NCBI RefSeq assembly: GCF_000685355.1
Contig: NZ_JHET01000008.1
Coordinates: 62,001-126,000 of the forward strand
Reading direction: 5' to 3'
DNA from: Microbacterium sp. CH12i
GTDB lineage: Bacteria; Actinomycetota; Actinomycetes; Actinomycetales; Microbacteriaceae
Length of the DNA stretch: 64,000 bases
The translations under genes were made by a program, and so were the position numbers. Below the pieces are notes generated by a model. The model worked only from the letters and a program-made list of their open reading frames with translations, was not told where the DNA came from and ran no database searches. Positions 1 to 8,798 of the stretch are shown one piece after another (within the stretch, counting starts at the first letter, position 1; each line of letters starts with the position of its first letter).

Positions 1-215
1 GCGGCGTAGCCGGCAGCGAGAGTGCCGAAAGAAGCAACCAAGCCGATCGCCGGCGGCAGTTCGCTAAAGAAAAGGCTAGCGAATACGAGAGACGCAGCAG
101 TCGAATAAATACTGAAGTCATAGAACTCGATCGCTCCGCCGATAAAGCTGGAGGCCCAGACTCGCCCAGCTTGGCTCGGCTCGGTGGTCGTAGTCGCTTT
201 CGATTGATCAGCCAT
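1..215 (-). CDS. MHS-family MFS transporter, N-terminal part (runs off window)
   Basis: The reverse strand opens with ATG at 215, preceded by an AAGGAAGG ribosome site. The visible 71 residues have a polar, Thr-rich N-terminus and then a first membrane segment containing the block FIGGAIEFYDFSIY. This is the signature start of metabolite:H+ symporters (proline/betaine, shikimate and dicarboxylate type) of the major facilitator superfamily. The C-terminus lies outside the window. It is divergent from the catabolic operon beginning at 480, so it probably imports that operon's substrate. The substrate cannot be read from this fragment. Confidence 0.85.
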   Translation of the reverse strand, partial: MADQSKATTTTEPSQAGRVWASSFIGGAIEFYDFSIYSTAASLVFASLFFSELPPAIGLVASFGTLAAGYA

Positions 216-479
216 ACGATATTGATCCTTCCTTGGATCGGCAGGCGAGTACCTCGGGTGTACCGCGCCTCCGGATTCATCCGCCACGGTGCGGATACCG
301 TTCAGCTTGAGGCGTAAACATTTTTGTTGTCAACTAAAAACTAAGTAATCGCTACCTTGCTGTCAAGATCGCGACAAATGTCGCCGCAAAGGAAGGCGCG
401 TTGCGCATAAAGTTGCTAGCCAGATACCAAATATTGTATGGTCAATCATGCACACTGCAGTGCACCGGAGAGGAACACC
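216..479. promoter_or_regulatory. Divergent promoter region between transporter and catabolic operon
   Basis: No gene lies here. The stretch is unusually AT-rich for this genome around 325-350 and again around 420-440. At 424-439 there is an imperfect palindrome, ATACCAAATATTGTAT (6 of 8 positions paired), about 40 bases before the SDR start. It is a plausible operator for the TetR protein encoded at 12522. That link is inferred from position only. Confidence 0.4.
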
Positions 480-1211
480 ATGGGCAACATCGCCTTCAAT
501 TTCACTGGACGAACCACCGTCGTCACCGGCGCTGCACGCGGAATCGGGCTGGAGGTAGCCCGCGCATTCACTCAGGCTGGCGCACAGGTCGTCATGGCCG
601 ACTTCGACGCCGAAGTCCTCGAAGCCGCCGCCGCGGAGATTGGCGGCATCCCCGTTCAGGCGGACGTTTCCCAGACCGAGGATGCCGAGCGCGTCATCCA
701 GACGGCGATCGAGCGCACCGGGCGGATCGACGTACTCGTCAACAACGCCGGCATCCTTCGCGACCGCGTGCTGTGGAAGCTGACTGATGACGACTGGGAG
801 TCTGTGCTCGCCGTTCACGCCGGTGGCACGTTCCGCTTCACACGGGCGGCTATCCCCCAGATGCGTGAGCAGGGTTACGGGCGAATCATCAACGTCACCT
901 CGTTCACCGGGCTTCATGGCAATTTCGGGCAGGCGAACTACGCCACGGCCAAGGCTGGCATCGTCGGCTTCACGAAGACCGCGGCCAAGGAGCTCGCCGG
1001 ATTCGGGATCACTGTCAACGCGATCTCTCCGCAGGCGGCCACACGCATGACCGCGTCGATTCCGGAGGAGCGTATCCCCGAGCTCAGCGGGCCGATCCCG
1101 CGCTTCGCGGATCCCTCCGAGATCGCTACCGCGATCGAGTTCCTCGCCGCCGAGGAATCCGGATACATCACCGGCGTCGTCCTTCCGGTCGACGGCGGCG
1201 TCTCGATCTGA
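480..1211 (+). CDS. SDR-family oxidoreductase (FabG-like)
   Basis: A 243-residue short-chain dehydrogenase, probably oxidising or reducing a 3-hydroxyacyl/3-oxoacyl-CoA intermediate with NAD(P). The cofactor motif TGAARGIG is near residue 16, NNAG follows, and the catalytic Ser-x12-Tyr-xxx-Lys set sits in the block from TSFTG to NYATAK. The C-terminus ends with the usual GVVLPVDGG. I chose ATG 480 because GGAGAGGAA lies just upstream; an in-frame ATG at 438 has no ribosome site. It is the first gene of the operon, 8 bases from the acyl-CoA dehydrogenase. The exact substrate is unknown. Confidence 0.88.
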   Translation: MGNIAFNFTGRTTVVTGAARGIGLEVARAFTQAGAQVVMADFDAEVLEAAAAEIGGIPVQADVSQTEDAERVIQTAIERTGRIDVLVNNAGILRDRVLWKLTDDDWESVLAVHAGGTFRFTRAAIPQMREQGYGRIINVTSFTGLHGNFGQANYATAKAGIVGFTKTAAKELAGFGITVNAISPQAATRMTASIPEERIPELSGPIPRFADPSEIATAIEFLAAEESGYITGVVLPVDGGVSI

Positions 1212-1219
1212 GGTTCACA

Positions 1220-3024
1220 ATGCCTGACAACCCGACAATCTCCCGCCGCGATCTCGACTTCATCCTCTACGAGTGGCTGGATGTCGCATCTCTCACCGAG
1301 CGCGAGCGCTTCGCCGATCACTCTCGCGAGTCCTTCGATGCCGTCCTCGACCTCAGCGAGGAAATCGCTCGCGAGAAGTTCGCACCGCACTACAAGACGG
1401 TCGACTCCCATGAGCCGCACATGCTGCCAGACGGCAGCGTCGAGATGATCCCCGAAGTCGGGGAGGCGCTGGAAGCCTACGCGCAGTCCGGATTCTTCGC
1501 CGGAGCATTCGACGAGAAGCTCGGCGGCATCCAGCTTCCGACATCCGTCGCCCGCGCATCCATGGCGATCTTCACATCGGCAAACACCTCGACGTCGGGG
1601 TATCCATTCCTCACTCAGGCGAATGCAGCCGCGATCGTCGCGCACGGGAGTGCGGAACAGATCGACAAATGGGTACTGCCCATGCTCGAGGGCCGCTATT
1701 TCGGCACGATGTGCCTGTCTGAGCCCGAGGCAGGCTCCTCCCTCGCCGATATTCAGACACGTGCCGAGCCCCAGCCCGACGGTACCTATCGCGTCTTCGG
1801 ACGGAAGATGTGGATCTCCGGTGGAGAGCACGAACTCAGCGAGAACATCGTGCACCTCGTGCTCGCCAAGATTCCCGGCGGCCCTGCGGGCGTCAAGGGA
1901 ATCTCCCTGTTCACGTGCCCAAGCACACCGTGAACGATGCGGGCGAGATCGACGAGCGCAACGACGTGACCCTCGCCGGCCTCAACCACAAGATGGGCTT
2001 CCGCGGCTCGACGAACACGGCGCTGAACTTCGGCGATGGACCACACACCCCCGGTGGCGCCCCCGGCGCAATCGGATATCTCGTCGGTGAGCAGCACAAG
2101 GGCCTCTTCTACATGTTCCACATGATGAATGAGGCGCGCATCGGCGTCGGACTCATCGCGACAGCCCTCGGCTACACCGGCTACCTCCAGTCCCTCGAAT
2201 ACGCACGCGGTCGTCTCCAGGGTCGAACAGCATCAGCGAAAGATCCCTCCTCCCCGCAGGCTGCGATCATCGATCACGCGGATGTGCGGCGGATGCTCAT
2301 CGCACAGAAGAGCTACGCGGAGGGTGCCCTGGCGCTCGGCCTGTACTGCTCCGACCTCGTCGACCGCCAGGACACCGCAGTAGATGATGCGGAGCGTGAG
2401 CGCTTCCGGCTATTGCTCGATGTGCTCACGCCTATCGCGAAGAGCTGGCCGTCGCAGTGGTGCCTCGCAGCGAACGACCTGGCCATCCAGGTCCATGGCG
2501 GCGCGGGCTACACGCGCGACTACAACGTCGAGCAGCTGTACCGCGACAACCGGCTCAACATGATCCACGAGGGCACCCACGGCATCCAGGGGCTCGACCT
2601 TCTCGGCCGCAAGGTCGTCATGGAGAACGGTGCCGCCCTGGATGCTCTCACCGAGACGGTGCGAGCATCGCTCGAACGAGCGAAGAGCGTCGGAGACGAG
2701 TCGCTCGCCGCCTTCGCGGCCGAGATCGGTGTTCGCCTCGACCGCGTTCTTGAGGTCACCCGCACTATCTGGGACGGCACGTCACCCGACGTCGCACTCG
2801 CCAATGCCTCGATCTACCTGGAGGCAGTCGGCCACCTCGTCCTCGCCTGGATCTGGCTCGAACAGAGCCTCGCAGCTCTCGGCAAGGAAGGATCCTTCTA
2901 CGAAGGAAAGCACGTGGCGGCCGCGTACTTCCGCCGATACGAACTCCCTAAGATCGACGCACAACTCGATCTCCTCGCCAGCCTCGACCGCCTTACCGTG
3001 GATCTCGATCCAGCCTGGTTCTGA
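1220..3024 (+). pseudogene. Long-chain-type acyl-CoA dehydrogenase (about 600 aa), single frameshift
   Basis: Together the two reading frames give a dehydrogenase of about 600 residues of the long FadE class, with an extra C-terminal domain. It would introduce an alpha-beta double bond into an acyl-CoA using FAD. The N-terminal frame carries the FAD/substrate block MCLSEPEAGSSL and WISGGEH. It stops at 1933 just after GISLF. The second frame resumes at VPKHTVND and carries NHKMGFRGSTN, HGGAGYTRDYNVEQLYRDNR and IHEGTHGIQ, where the Glu is the expected catalytic base. Restoring one base near 1913 (TTCA-T-CGTG, giving Phe-Ile-Val-Pro) rejoins them. All motifs are intact, so a consensus error is as likely as real inactivation. 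Confidence 0.85.
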
Positions 3025-3057
3025 CGTCGCAATCGCGACACAACGAAAGGACATCCC

Positions 3058-4206
3058 ATGTCTCGTGAAGCAGTGATCGTCGAAGCAGTGCGCACACCGC
3101 TCGGCAAGCGCGGCGGATGGCTCGCCGAAGTACATCCCGCCGATCTGTCGGCCCATGTACTCAATGCGCTGGTCCAGCGCGCCAATATCGACGCGGCGCT
3201 CGTCGAGGATGTCATGTGGGGCTGTGTGAGCCAGATCGGCGAGCAGAGCTTCGACATCGCCCGCACTGCGGTGCTCTCGGCGGGGTGGCCCGAGCACATC
3301 CCCGGCGTAACAATCGACCGCCAGTGCGGTTCATCGCAGCAGGCCGTGAACTTCGCCGCTGCGAGTGTCCTGGCCGGACACTACGACATCGTCGTTGCCG
3401 GCGGTGTTGAGAGCATGTCGCGGATCCCGATGGGGTCCAACACCGCCGCGGGCGACAGCCCTCTCGGCAGGAGGTACCAAGAGCGCTACGGGAGTGCCTT
3501 CCCGAACCAGGGCATCGGCGCCGAGATGATCGCCGACGATTGGAAGCTCAGCCGCACCGATCTCGACCAGTTCTCCCTGGCCTCGCATGAGAAGGCGGCC
3601 GCAGCTGCGGATCGGGGCGCGTTCACGAGCCAGATCGCTCCCATCGAGACCTCAGCCGGCCTCATCGACAGCGATCAGGGCATCCGACGTGGCGGCACCC
3701 TCGAGAAGATGGCGACCCTTGCGACCTCCTTCAAGGAGAACGGCAAGGTCACCGCCGGAAACGCCTCGCAGATCAGCGACGGCTCCGCGGCCCTGCTCAT
3801 CATGACCTCCGACAAGGCGAAGGAACTCGGCCTCACGCCGATCGCCGCGATCGACACGGTCGCGGTCGTCGGTGCTCCCCCGATGCCGATGCTCACCGGA
3901 CCCATCCCCGCCACCGAGAAGCTTCTCGCTCGCAAGGGTATCTCCATCAATGACATCGGCACCTACGAGGTCAATGAGGCATTCGCCTCTGTCGTCCTCG
4001 CGTGGCTCCACGACACTAAGGCGGATGAAGCGAAACTCAACCCGCTCGGCGGATCCATCGCCCTCGGTCACCCGCTCGGCGGAAGCGGCGCCCGCATCAT
4101 GACCACCATGCTCAATCACATGCGCGACAACAACCTCGAGTACGGTCTTCAGGTCATGTGCGAAGGCGGCGGGCAGGCCAATGCAACGCTGCTCCGTCTG
4201 CTGTAA
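3058..4206 (+). CDS. Acetyl-CoA C-acyltransferase (thiolase)
   Basis: A 382-residue thiolase that cleaves a 3-oxoacyl-CoA with CoA to release acetyl-CoA, or runs the reverse condensation. The nucleophilic Cys90 lies in DRQCGSSQQAV. The NEAFA block and GGSIALGHPLGGSGAR supply the active-site His, and the C-terminal Cys lies in CEGGGQANATL. Two residues of that last motif differ from the common CVGGG form. Length is typical of the family. It follows the dehydrogenase by 33 bases with an AAAGGA ribosome site and belongs to the same operon. It indicates that the pathway includes a beta-ketoacyl-CoA step. Confidence 0.92.
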   Translation: MSREAVIVEAVRTPLGKRGGWLAEVHPADLSAHVLNALVQRANIDAALVEDVMWGCVSQIGEQSFDIARTAVLSAGWPEHIPGVTIDRQCGSSQQAVNFAAASVLAGHYDIVVAGGVESMSRIPMGSNTAAGDSPLGRRYQERYGSAFPNQGIGAEMIADDWKLSRTDLDQFSLASHEKAAAAADRGAFTSQIAPIETSAGLIDSDQGIRRGGTLEKMATLATSFKENGKVTAGNASQISDGSAALLIMTSDKAKELGLTPIAAIDTVAVVGAPPMPMLTGPIPATEKLLARKGISINDIGTYEVNEAFASVVLAWLHDTKADEAKLNPLGGSIALGHPLGGSGARIMTTMLNHMRDNNLEYGLQVMCEGGGQANATLLRLL

Positions 4207-4215
4207 GGAGAAACC

Positions 4216-4668
4216 ATGACCACATTCACTTCGCTGGATGAGCTGCGAGCTGCTGTCGGTTCGGAGCTCGGAGCGGCTGGTCCCATCCTTGTGACGCAGG
4301 ACCGGATCAATGGATTCGCCGACGTCACCGAGGATCACCAGTGGATTCACATCGACGCCGAGCGTGCGGCCGCCGGCCCCTTCGGCACCACCATCGCGCA
4401 CGGTTATCTGACCCTGTCGTTCGTCGCACCGTTCCTGGAGAGCCTTCTCGTGGTTGAGGGTGTCAAAGCGACTCTCAACTACGGCCTCGACTCGGTCAGA
4501 TTCCCCACTCCTGTTCCCTCGGGCTCGGAAGTCTCCGCGACGGCGGTTCTCGCTGAAGTCGCCGACAAACCGGGCGGGGCAGAGGTCCGAGTAAAGCTGA
4601 CGATGACGATCCCGACCAGCCCTAAGCCCGTCTGCGTCGCCACCGTCGTCATGCGGATCGTCGAGTAA
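4216..4668 (+). CDS. MaoC-like hotdog dehydratase/hydratase
   Basis: A 150-residue single hotdog-fold protein of the (R)-specific enoyl-CoA hydratase (MaoC/NodN-like) group. The hydratase signature FADVTEDHQWIHID contains the Asp and His expected for water addition to a 2-enoyl-CoA. It is followed by GPFGTTIAHGYLTLS, the usual second conserved block. It starts 9 bases after the thiolase stop with AAGGAG upstream. As an intact single-domain hydratase it is distinct from the two MaoC-like proteins that follow. Confidence 0.88.
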   Translation: MTTFTSLDELRAAVGSELGAAGPILVTQDRINGFADVTEDHQWIHIDAERAAAGPFGTTIAHGYLTLSFVAPFLESLLVVEGVKATLNYGLDSVRFPTPVPSGSEVSATAVLAEVADKPGGAEVRVKLTMTIPTSPKPVCVATVVMRIVE

Positions 4669-4678
4669 GGAGCAGCCG

Positions 4679-5176
4679 ATGAGTAAAGATGACGCCCCCG
4701 ACTTCGCGAGCTTCCCGGTACGCCGCCGCGGTTCGTACCTGGAGAAGTTCGAAACCGGACAGGAGTACGACCACCACTGGGGACGTACCCTCGATATCGG
4801 CGACAGCACTCTGTTCTCGACAACGCTGGCGTATTTTCTCCCTCTGTACCTCAATGAGGAATTCGCCCAGCACGAGGGACACCCTTCGCGTCCGATCAAT
4901 CCGTTCCTGGTGCTCTGCACTGTGGTGGGAGTGTCGGTCGAGGATCTCAGCGAGTCCGCTGGCCCCTTCCTGGGAATCGAGGAATGCGAGTTCCCGACGC
5001 CGGTCTATGCGGGCGACACGATCCGCGCGCACTCGACCGTGCTCGACACCCGGCTCTCGGCCAGCCGACCGGGGCGCGGAATCGTCACCTGGCGCACGAC
5101 CGGATACAACCAGCGCGACGAGGTCGTCGTGACCTACGTGCGCAAAAACCTGCTCGCGACCCTGGAGGAGCTGTGA
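4679..5176 (+). CDS. MaoC/FAS1-like dehydratase domain protein, first half of a pair
   Basis: This 165-residue hotdog protein resembles the N-terminal half of mesaconyl-CoA (2-methylfumaryl-CoA) hydratases. It has the opening block YLEKFETGQEYDHHWGRT and the closing RKNLL segment. Its stop codon overlaps the next start (TGATG), so it is translationally coupled to the second half, and the two presumably form one heteromeric hydratase. Known mesaconyl-CoA hydratases carry both halves in one chain, so the split is notable. The likely job is hydration of an unsaturated branched dicarboxylyl-CoA. That substrate is inferred from resemblance and neighbours, not shown. Confidence 0.8.
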   Translation: MSKDDAPDFASFPVRRRGSYLEKFETGQEYDHHWGRTLDIGDSTLFSTTLAYFLPLYLNEEFAQHEGHPSRPINPFLVLCTVVGVSVEDLSESAGPFLGIEECEFPTPVYAGDTIRAHSTVLDTRLSASRPGRGIVTWRTTGYNQRDEVVVTYVRKNLLATLEEL

Positions 5177-5667
5177 TGAAGACCGAACGCGCACTCACCC
5201 TCGTCGACGATGATGGCTGGTTCGAATCCTTCGAGGTCGGCGAACGCTGGCGACATGCTCGGGGCGCCACGGTGGACGAAGTCGAAAATCAGATGCTGAC
5301 CAAGCTGGTGATGAACTCCGCCCAGGAGCACTGGAACGAAGCATCTATGCAGGGCTCCGAATGGGGCAGCTCCCGGATCGTCTTCGGACTCATCACCGGA
5401 TGCTTGACGATCGGCCTCGCAAGTCAAGACACCGCCGAGCAGGCGATCCGCGAGCTCGGCCTCGACGCCATCCGCTTCACCTCCAGCGTCTATCACGGCG
5501 ACTCGATCTACGCCTACACAGAGGTTCTCGAGAAGCGGCCTGCAGACCGCGACGACGCAGGAATCGTCGTCTTCCAGCATTGGGGCGCCACCTCAGACGG
5601 CCGACAGGTCTTCGAGTGCCGGCGCACCGTCCTCCTCAAACGTCAATCCCATTGGAGCCAGTCATGA
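5176..5667 (+). CDS. MaoC-like hydratase, second half of a pair (mesaconyl-CoA hydratase-like)
   Basis: A 163-residue hotdog protein whose N-terminus, WFESFEVGERWRHARGATV, followed by LVMNSAQEHWNEA, closely follows the pattern of mesaconyl-CoA hydratase and itaconyl-CoA hydratase-type MaoC proteins. It starts on the overlapping TGATG of the preceding gene and its own stop overlaps the start of the CitE-like lyase (ATGA). Gene order hydratase then lyase matches hydration to a citramalyl- or methylmalyl-type CoA followed by C-C cleavage. Substrate assignment is inference. Confidence 0.8.
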   Translation: MKTERALTLVDDDGWFESFEVGERWRHARGATVDEVENQMLTKLVMNSAQEHWNEASMQGSEWGSSRIVFGLITGCLTIGLASQDTAEQAIRELGLDAIRFTSSVYHGDSIYAYTEVLEKRPADRDDAGIVVFQHWGATSDGRQVFECRRTVLLKRQSHWSQS

Positions 5668-6610
5668 CAACACCTCTCTTTCCCGAGCCCACCACGCGAA
5701 TGGGCGCCCCCTGCGCCGCCGCCGCTCGGAGCTGTCGACACCCGCCACGAACCTCAAGATGATGGCCAAGCTGCCGCCAGCGATGCAGACCTCGTCTTCC
5801 TCGATCTCGAAGATGCAGTCGCCCCGAACGCCAAGGGTGTGGCGCGGTCCCAGGCGGCCGAAGCGCTCAACACGCTCGACTGGGGAGACAAGACGCGTGC
5901 CGTGCGCATCAACGGCGTGACCACCCCGTGGTTCCTCGACGACATCACCGACGTGGTGCTCGGTGCCGGTGCGAATCTCGACATCTTCATCGTTCCGAAG
6001 GTCAAATCCGCCAAGGATGTCTGGTTCGTGGACACCCTGCTCAGCAAGCTCGAGGAGAAGGCAGGTCTCCCCGTCGGTCGCATCGGGCTGGAGGTGCTGA
6101 TCGAAGAGGTCGAGGCGCTCTCCGACGTTGACGCCATCGCCGGCAGCACACCGCGCCTCGAGGCGATCATCCTCGCGTCGGCGATCTCGCCGCGAGCACG
6201 GTATGCGCTCCGCCCACATCGGCACCAGCGCGAACTACCCCGGCGACATCTGGCACTCCGCACGTGCCCGCCTCATCGTCGCGGCGCGCAGCCACGGCAT
6301 CGATGCGATCGACGGCCCCTTCGGCGAGTTCCGCGAAACTGAGGGCTACCGCGAGCAGGCGGTCTGGGCGGCAGAGCTCGGCGCGGTCGGCAAGTGGGCC
6401 ATCCACCCCAATCAGGTCGCCGTCGCGAACGAGGTCTACTCCCCCACCCAAGCGGAGATCGACCGCGCGCAGTACATTGTCACCTCCATGCGCGCGGCTG
6501 AGGCCGAGGGCGAAGGAGCAGTCGCGATCGACGGGATCATGGTGGATGCCGCGACTGCGCGCATCTTCGAAACCGTGCTCACCCGAGCTTCAGTGAACGG
6601 ACAGATCTAA
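5664..6610 (+). pseudogene. HpcH/HpaI (CitE-like) CoA ester lyase, several frameshifts
   Basis: The protein pieces reconstruct a CitE-superfamily lyase that would split a 3-hydroxyacyl-CoA such as malyl- or citramalyl-CoA into acetyl-CoA (or propionyl-CoA) and a 2-oxoacid. Recognisable blocks are RRSELSTPATNLKMM, DLVFLDLEDAVAPNAK, the Mg-binding Glu segment IGLEVLIEEVEAL, MRSAHIGTSANYPGDIW and GKWAIHPNQV. Four breaks separate them: near 5690, 5772, 6176 and 6203. The last three are each cured by adding one G (for example CTC-G-GCGTCGG and ACG-G-GTATG). Residues either side are perfectly conserved, which argues for base-call loss. The start ATG at 5664 overlaps the preceding stop. Confidence 0.85.
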
Positions 6611-6641
6611 TGCTCGCCCTCACCCCGTCCACCGTGCGATC

Positions 6642-7853
6642 ATGAGCGGCCCCCTGGCAGGTCTGCGCGTCGTCGATCTGACGGCGGCGCTCGCAGGCCC
6701 CTACGGCACGATGATGCTCTCCGACCTCGGGGCGGATGTCATCAAGGTCGAGGCGCCGGGCGGCGAGGTCACGCGACGCGTTGGTCCGCTGCCCAAGCGC
6801 GACGAGGGTGAGGACGAGACCGGACCTACGCTCGGTGGATACTTCCAGAGCATCAACCGCGGCAAGCGGAGCATCGTGATCGACCTCAAGTCCGACGAGG
6901 GTCACGCGGAATTCCTCGCGCTCATTCGGACGGCTGACGTCCTAGTGGAAAACTTCGGCCCCGGCGTCGTCGATCGACTCGGAATCGGATTTGAGACCCT
7001 CCACGCGATCAACCCGCGCCTCGTCTATGGAACCCTGACGGGCTTCGGGTCACGATGGGCGGGCGAGAGTCCGTATGCCGAGTGGCCGGCAATGGACATC
7101 ACCATCCAGGCGATGGCGGGTCCGCTGAGCGTGACAGGAACCGAATCGGGCGACCCGGTGAAGATCGGTCCCGGTGTGGGAGACATCTTCCCCGGTGCGC
7201 TGCTGATGACGGGAATTCTCGCCGCGTTACTCGAGGCGCGCACGACAGGTATTGGTCAGCAGGTCGACATCGCGATGTACGACGCCATCCTCTCCCTCAC
7301 CGAGCGGATCGTGTACCAGTACTCGTACACGGACATCGTGCCGAAGCCCATCGGCAATACTCATCCGATCCTCACGCCATTCGACATCCTCAAGGTGAAG
7401 GATGGTTGGATCGCGATTGCGGCGACCACGCAGTTGCGCTGGGAAGCGCTCTGCCGCATCATGGGCAAGGCCGAGCTCATCGATGATCCGCGGTTCGTCA
7501 CCGAGTTCGAGCGCTCGCAGCACCGAGACGATATCCGCGCCGTCCTCGACGAATGGACGGTCGGCTACACGCGGGCCGAGATGACCGAGATGCTCGGAGG
7601 GAAGGTCCCCTACGGGCAGGTCAACGATGTCCGCGACATCTTCGAGAGCCCGCATGCATGGGCGCGGGACATGCTCGTCGAAGTCGAGAATCCCAATGCG
7701 AGCCGTCCCGCCATCATCGCGGGGCAACCTCTCAAGTTCAGCCATTCAAAGCCCGATCCGCTGGTACGCGCACCCTTCCTCGACGAGCATGGCGATGCCA
7801 TCCGACAGGAGATCGCGCAGCACGACTCATCGAAGGAGACCACCAATGAGTGA
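6642..7853 (+). CDS. CaiB/BaiF family (class III) CoA-transferase
   Basis: A 403-residue family III CoA-transferase, moving CoA from a donor thioester such as succinyl-CoA to a carboxylic acid. The N-terminal block LRVVDLTAALAGPYGTMMLSDLGADVIKVE and VENFGPG are diagnostic. The catalytic Asp is Asp152 in the segment WPAMDITIQAMAG. C-terminal family blocks such as GQQVDIAMYDA are also present. Length is normal. It most likely activates the substrate of this operon. Family members acting on mesaconate or itaconate are known, which fits the adjoining MaoC pair and lyase, but the acid is not proven. The stop overlaps the next gene's start region. Confidence 0.9.
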   Translation: MSGPLAGLRVVDLTAALAGPYGTMMLSDLGADVIKVEAPGGEVTRRVGPLPKRDEGEDETGPTLGGYFQSINRGKRSIVIDLKSDEGHAEFLALIRTADVLVENFGPGVVDRLGIGFETLHAINPRLVYGTLTGFGSRWAGESPYAEWPAMDITIQAMAGPLSVTGTESGDPVKIGPGVGDIFPGALLMTGILAALLEARTTGIGQQVDIAMYDAILSLTERIVYQYSYTDIVPKPIGNTHPILTPFDILKVKDGWIAIAATTQLRWEALCRIMGKAELIDDPRFVTEFERSQHRDDIRAVLDEWTVGYTRAEMTEMLGGKVPYGQVNDVRDIFESPHAWARDMLVEVENPNASRPAIIAGQPLKFSHSKPDPLVRAPFLDEHGDAIRQEIAQHDSSKETTNE

Positions 7854-8798
7854 TCGTGTCTTCCCCGACCCCTATCCGGCAAGCGAAGAGATCCGTACGC
7901 TCGTCGCGCGTCTGCGAGCGGCTCCATTCAAAGCGGACACGAAGACCGTGCCCGAGTTGCGGGACAATTTCGAAGGCTTCGCCTCGAGCTTCCACGACAT
8001 TCCATCGTCGACTCGGTTTGAGCCCGTCGATGATGTGGAAGTCTCGATGGAGTGGGCGATAGCCGAAGGCGCCTCGACGGATGCCGTCATCCTCTACTTC
8101 CACGGCGGCGGTTACACCATCGGCTCGATCTCGTCCTATCGAGACCACTGCGCTCGGCTGTCGGCGATGACCGGCGCTCGCGTACTGTCGGTCGGCTATC
8201 GACTCGCCCCTGAGAACCGCTATCCCGCCGCACTCAACGATGCACGCACCTCATACGAGTGGCTGCTGGCTCAGGGCATCAGCCTGAGTGCATCCTGATC
8301 GCCGGCGATTCCGCCGGCGGCGGATTGTCTCTGGCGACGCTGGCTGCTCTCCGCGATGCAGGACGCCCTCTCCCCGCGGGCGCGGTGCTGCTCTCGCCGC
8401 TCACCGATATGGCGCACACCGGGGCATCCGTCGACGAGCGTGCGCATCTGGATCCGATCGTCACCCCGGAAGGCTCCCACGCCTACTCGACCCGCTATCT
8501 CGGTGAGGATGGCGACTTCGACCTGCCGTATGCATCTCCGGTGTATGCCGAGCTCGCAGGCCTCCCGCCCGTGCTCGTCGTCGTCGGCACGGAAGAGCTG
8601 CTGTTCGACGATTCCGTGCGCGTCGTGCGCAAGATCAAGGATGCCGGAGGTTCCGCAGACCTGGATGTCTGGCCGAACATGATCCACATCTTCCCGTTCT
8701 TCGCCTCGCAGATCCCCGAGTCGCAGCGAGCCATGGAGTACATCGCCCGGTTCGCCCGGCAACGACTCGGTCTTGAACAGACGGGAACATCACGATGA
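7846..8798 (+). pseudogene. Alpha/beta hydrolase (HSL-type esterase), single frameshift
   Basis: Joined frames give an esterase of about 317 residues in the hormone-sensitive-lipase family. The first frame holds the oxyanion motif YFHGGGYTIG. The second holds the nucleophile elbow GDSAGGG, the acid region GTEELLFDD and the His in NMIHIFPFF. The first frame ends at 8298 after WLLAQGIS. Restoring one C near 8289 (AGC-C-CTGAG) gives ISPECILIAGDSAGGG and a single protein. It begins inside the previous gene's tail (ATG 7846) and its stop overlaps the acyl-CoA dehydrogenase start. It may hydrolyse an ester or lactone feeding the pathway. Confidence 0.85.

Noticed and set aside
938-1855. Long open frames opposite the SDR and acyl-CoA dehydrogenase genes
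   Set aside because: They are GC-rich shadow frames with no family pattern, antisense to well supported genes.
3652-4920. A 422-codon reverse-strand frame across thiolase and MaoC genes
   Set aside because: Composition is charged and repetitive without motifs; the forward genes are all clearly recognised.
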